Assembly: GCA_900757285.1 (NCBI GenBank)
Contig: CAAENI010000108.1
Location: 1-6,347 of the forward strand
From: an uncultured Collinsella sp.
Lineage (GTDB): Bacteria; Actinomycetota; Coriobacteriia; Coriobacteriales; Coriobacteriaceae
Direction of reading: 5' to 3'
Length of the DNA: 6,347 nt
In this document: positions 5,693 to 6,347 of the stretch, piece after piece
Numbering within the stretch: position 1 is the stretch's first letter
How the letters are laid out: each line of letters starts with the position of its first letter
Program-made: the position numbers and the translations under genes
Notes under the pieces: model-generated
The model's input: the letters and a program-made list of their open reading frames with translations, nothing else
What the model was told of the DNA's origin: nothing
Database searches by the model: none

Positions 5693-6347
5693 TTAGGCGG
5701 TTTTTGCGCCCGTCCGGTTAAGAAAAGCTGCCAGATGCGTACACATCACGCAGCGCGCGGGCTTGGCGCTGGCGATCGGCCCAAACAACAGACCGAGTCC
5801 CCGATGGTTATCCTTGAGCGCGGCGACCATCTGACGGGTTCGAGGCGCCTCGAGCATATCACGCATGCGGGCGGAACGCTCGATTGACGACACTCCATGC
5901 GGGCTCAGACACAAATTCTCGATGCAGGCGACCAGTCCGGCAAAGTAGAACTTTTGGCTTGCCAGCTTGAGCCGACCACCGCTATCTGCTTCCGAGAGTG
6001 AGTCCGCAAGCTCGTCGAGCGCCCGGGCGTCATCGGATACCTTGGCATACATGGTGGGATCAAAGGCATCTGTAAGCTTAGGCGCCGCCGCGTGGAAACA
6101 AGCGTCGCCGCATCCGGAGACGCGCTGTGCCTGCGAGAGCGCGCACGCCATAAACCCAACCGTGCGAAACGTCTTATCGCACAAAAGACATGCCTCAAAC
6201 AGTGGACGGCTGTACATCACGCCAGAGACTTGAGCAACCAAGCCGCCTAAAATCAACTGGGGCAGCCCAGTCACCATAGAAGACTCGTCTTCTATGGCAA
6301 TAGAGGCAGCATCCAAGACGCGCGAATGACGCTCGCGATGCGCATCG
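5693..6347 (-). CDS. Unrecognised Cys-rich protein, C-terminal part (partial, runs off right edge)
   Basis: I do not recognise the family. The frame is open from the right edge to a TAA at 5693-5695, giving 217 residues. Numbered from the first whole codon, it has nine Cys: CLLC (53-56), Cys68, CGDACFH (79-85), CIENLC (141-146) and CVMCTH (199-204). The paired spacing, with nearby His, is compatible with zinc or Fe-S binding or with disulfides. The segment GLPQLILGGLVAQVSGVMY (27-45) is hydrophobic but interrupted and not a clear membrane helix. The middle (about 105-125) is acidic and looks helical. No start inside the window has a ribosome binding site: TTG at 6314-6316 and ATG at 6275-6277 are the only early candidates, so the true start is probably outside. 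Codon use matches the neighbours. It is co-oriented with argR, 132 bases away. Coding confidence is good; function is unknown. Confidence 0.72.
   Translation of the reverse strand, partial: DAHRERHSRVLDAASIAIEDESSMVTGLPQLILGGLVAQVSGVMYSRPLFEACLLCDKTFRTVGFMACALSQAQRVSGCGDACFHAAAPKLTDAFDPTMYAKVSDDARALDELADSLSEADSGGRLKLASQKFYFAGLVACIENLCLSPHGVSSIERSARMRDMLEAPRTRQMVAALKDNHRGLGLLFGPIASAKPARCVMCTHLAAFLNRTGAKTA
6274..6297. repeat. Perfect palindrome, 11-base arms with 2-base centre
   Basis: CCATAGAAGAC (6274-6284) and GTCTTCTATGG (6287-6297) are exact inverted copies around a TC centre. It lies within the open frame of the Cys-rich protein and overlaps its internal ATG at 6275-6277. No T-run follows on either strand, so it is not a standard terminator. 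It could be an operator, a recombination or restriction-linked site, or an mRNA hairpin. Confidence 0.8.

Noticed and set aside
5693..5705. Possible terminator for a plus-strand transcript (GCC/GGC followed by a T-run)
   Set aside because: The stem is only three to four pairs and there is no plus-strand gene upstream to terminate.
5624..5887. 87-codon plus-strand frame starting in the argR leader
   Set aside because: No ribosome binding site, antisense to the end of the Cys-rich gene, and no recognisable protein features.

Overview
The window reads as chromosomal DNA from a high-GC Gram-positive bacterium. My best guess is an actinobacterial gut anaerobe of the class Coriobacteriia (Collinsella-like). 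This rests on GC-rich codon use, strong AGGAGG-type ribosome binding sites, a monofunctional ArgR, a class A penicillin-binding protein with a long Thr/Gly/Ser tail, and a U32-family protein next to tyrS. The taxonomic call is an inference from general gene character, not from a marker search.

Layout. Positions 1-485 (minus) hold the N-terminal 161 residues of tyrosyl-tRNA synthetase (TyrS); the gene runs off the left edge. Upstream of it on the same strand, after a 97-base gap, is a complete 658-residue U32-family protein (583-2559, minus), probably a Fe-S RNA-hydroxylation-type enzyme of the TrhP/RlhA group. A 162-base divergent intergenic region separates it from a complete class A penicillin-binding protein (2722-4938, plus; 738 residues), which ends in an acidic, poly-Thr, Gly-Gly-Ser-Thr and Thr-Pro tail. 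The PBP gene is closed by a strong terminator (4961-4999). A second hairpin on the opposite strand (5037-5073) closes the convergent argR gene (5123-5560, minus; 145 residues). Upstream of argR, after a 132-base leader that contains ARG-box-like sequences, is the C-terminal part of an unrecognised Cys-rich protein (5693 to the right edge, minus).

Function. The genes are mostly housekeeping: translation (TyrS), probable RNA modification (U32), peptidoglycan polymerisation and cross-linking (PBP), and arginine-responsive transcription control (ArgR). No mobile element, CRISPR array, tRNA or rRNA gene is visible, and no stretch above 300 bases lacks a gene. I found no clear new multi-gene system. 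The most interesting signals are the Cys-rich unknown protein and the perfect 11-bp-arm palindrome inside its reading frame, an Asn in ArgR at the position of a key arginine-binding Asp, the low-complexity PBP tail with a DNA-level tandem repeat, and the ARG-box-like leader of argR.
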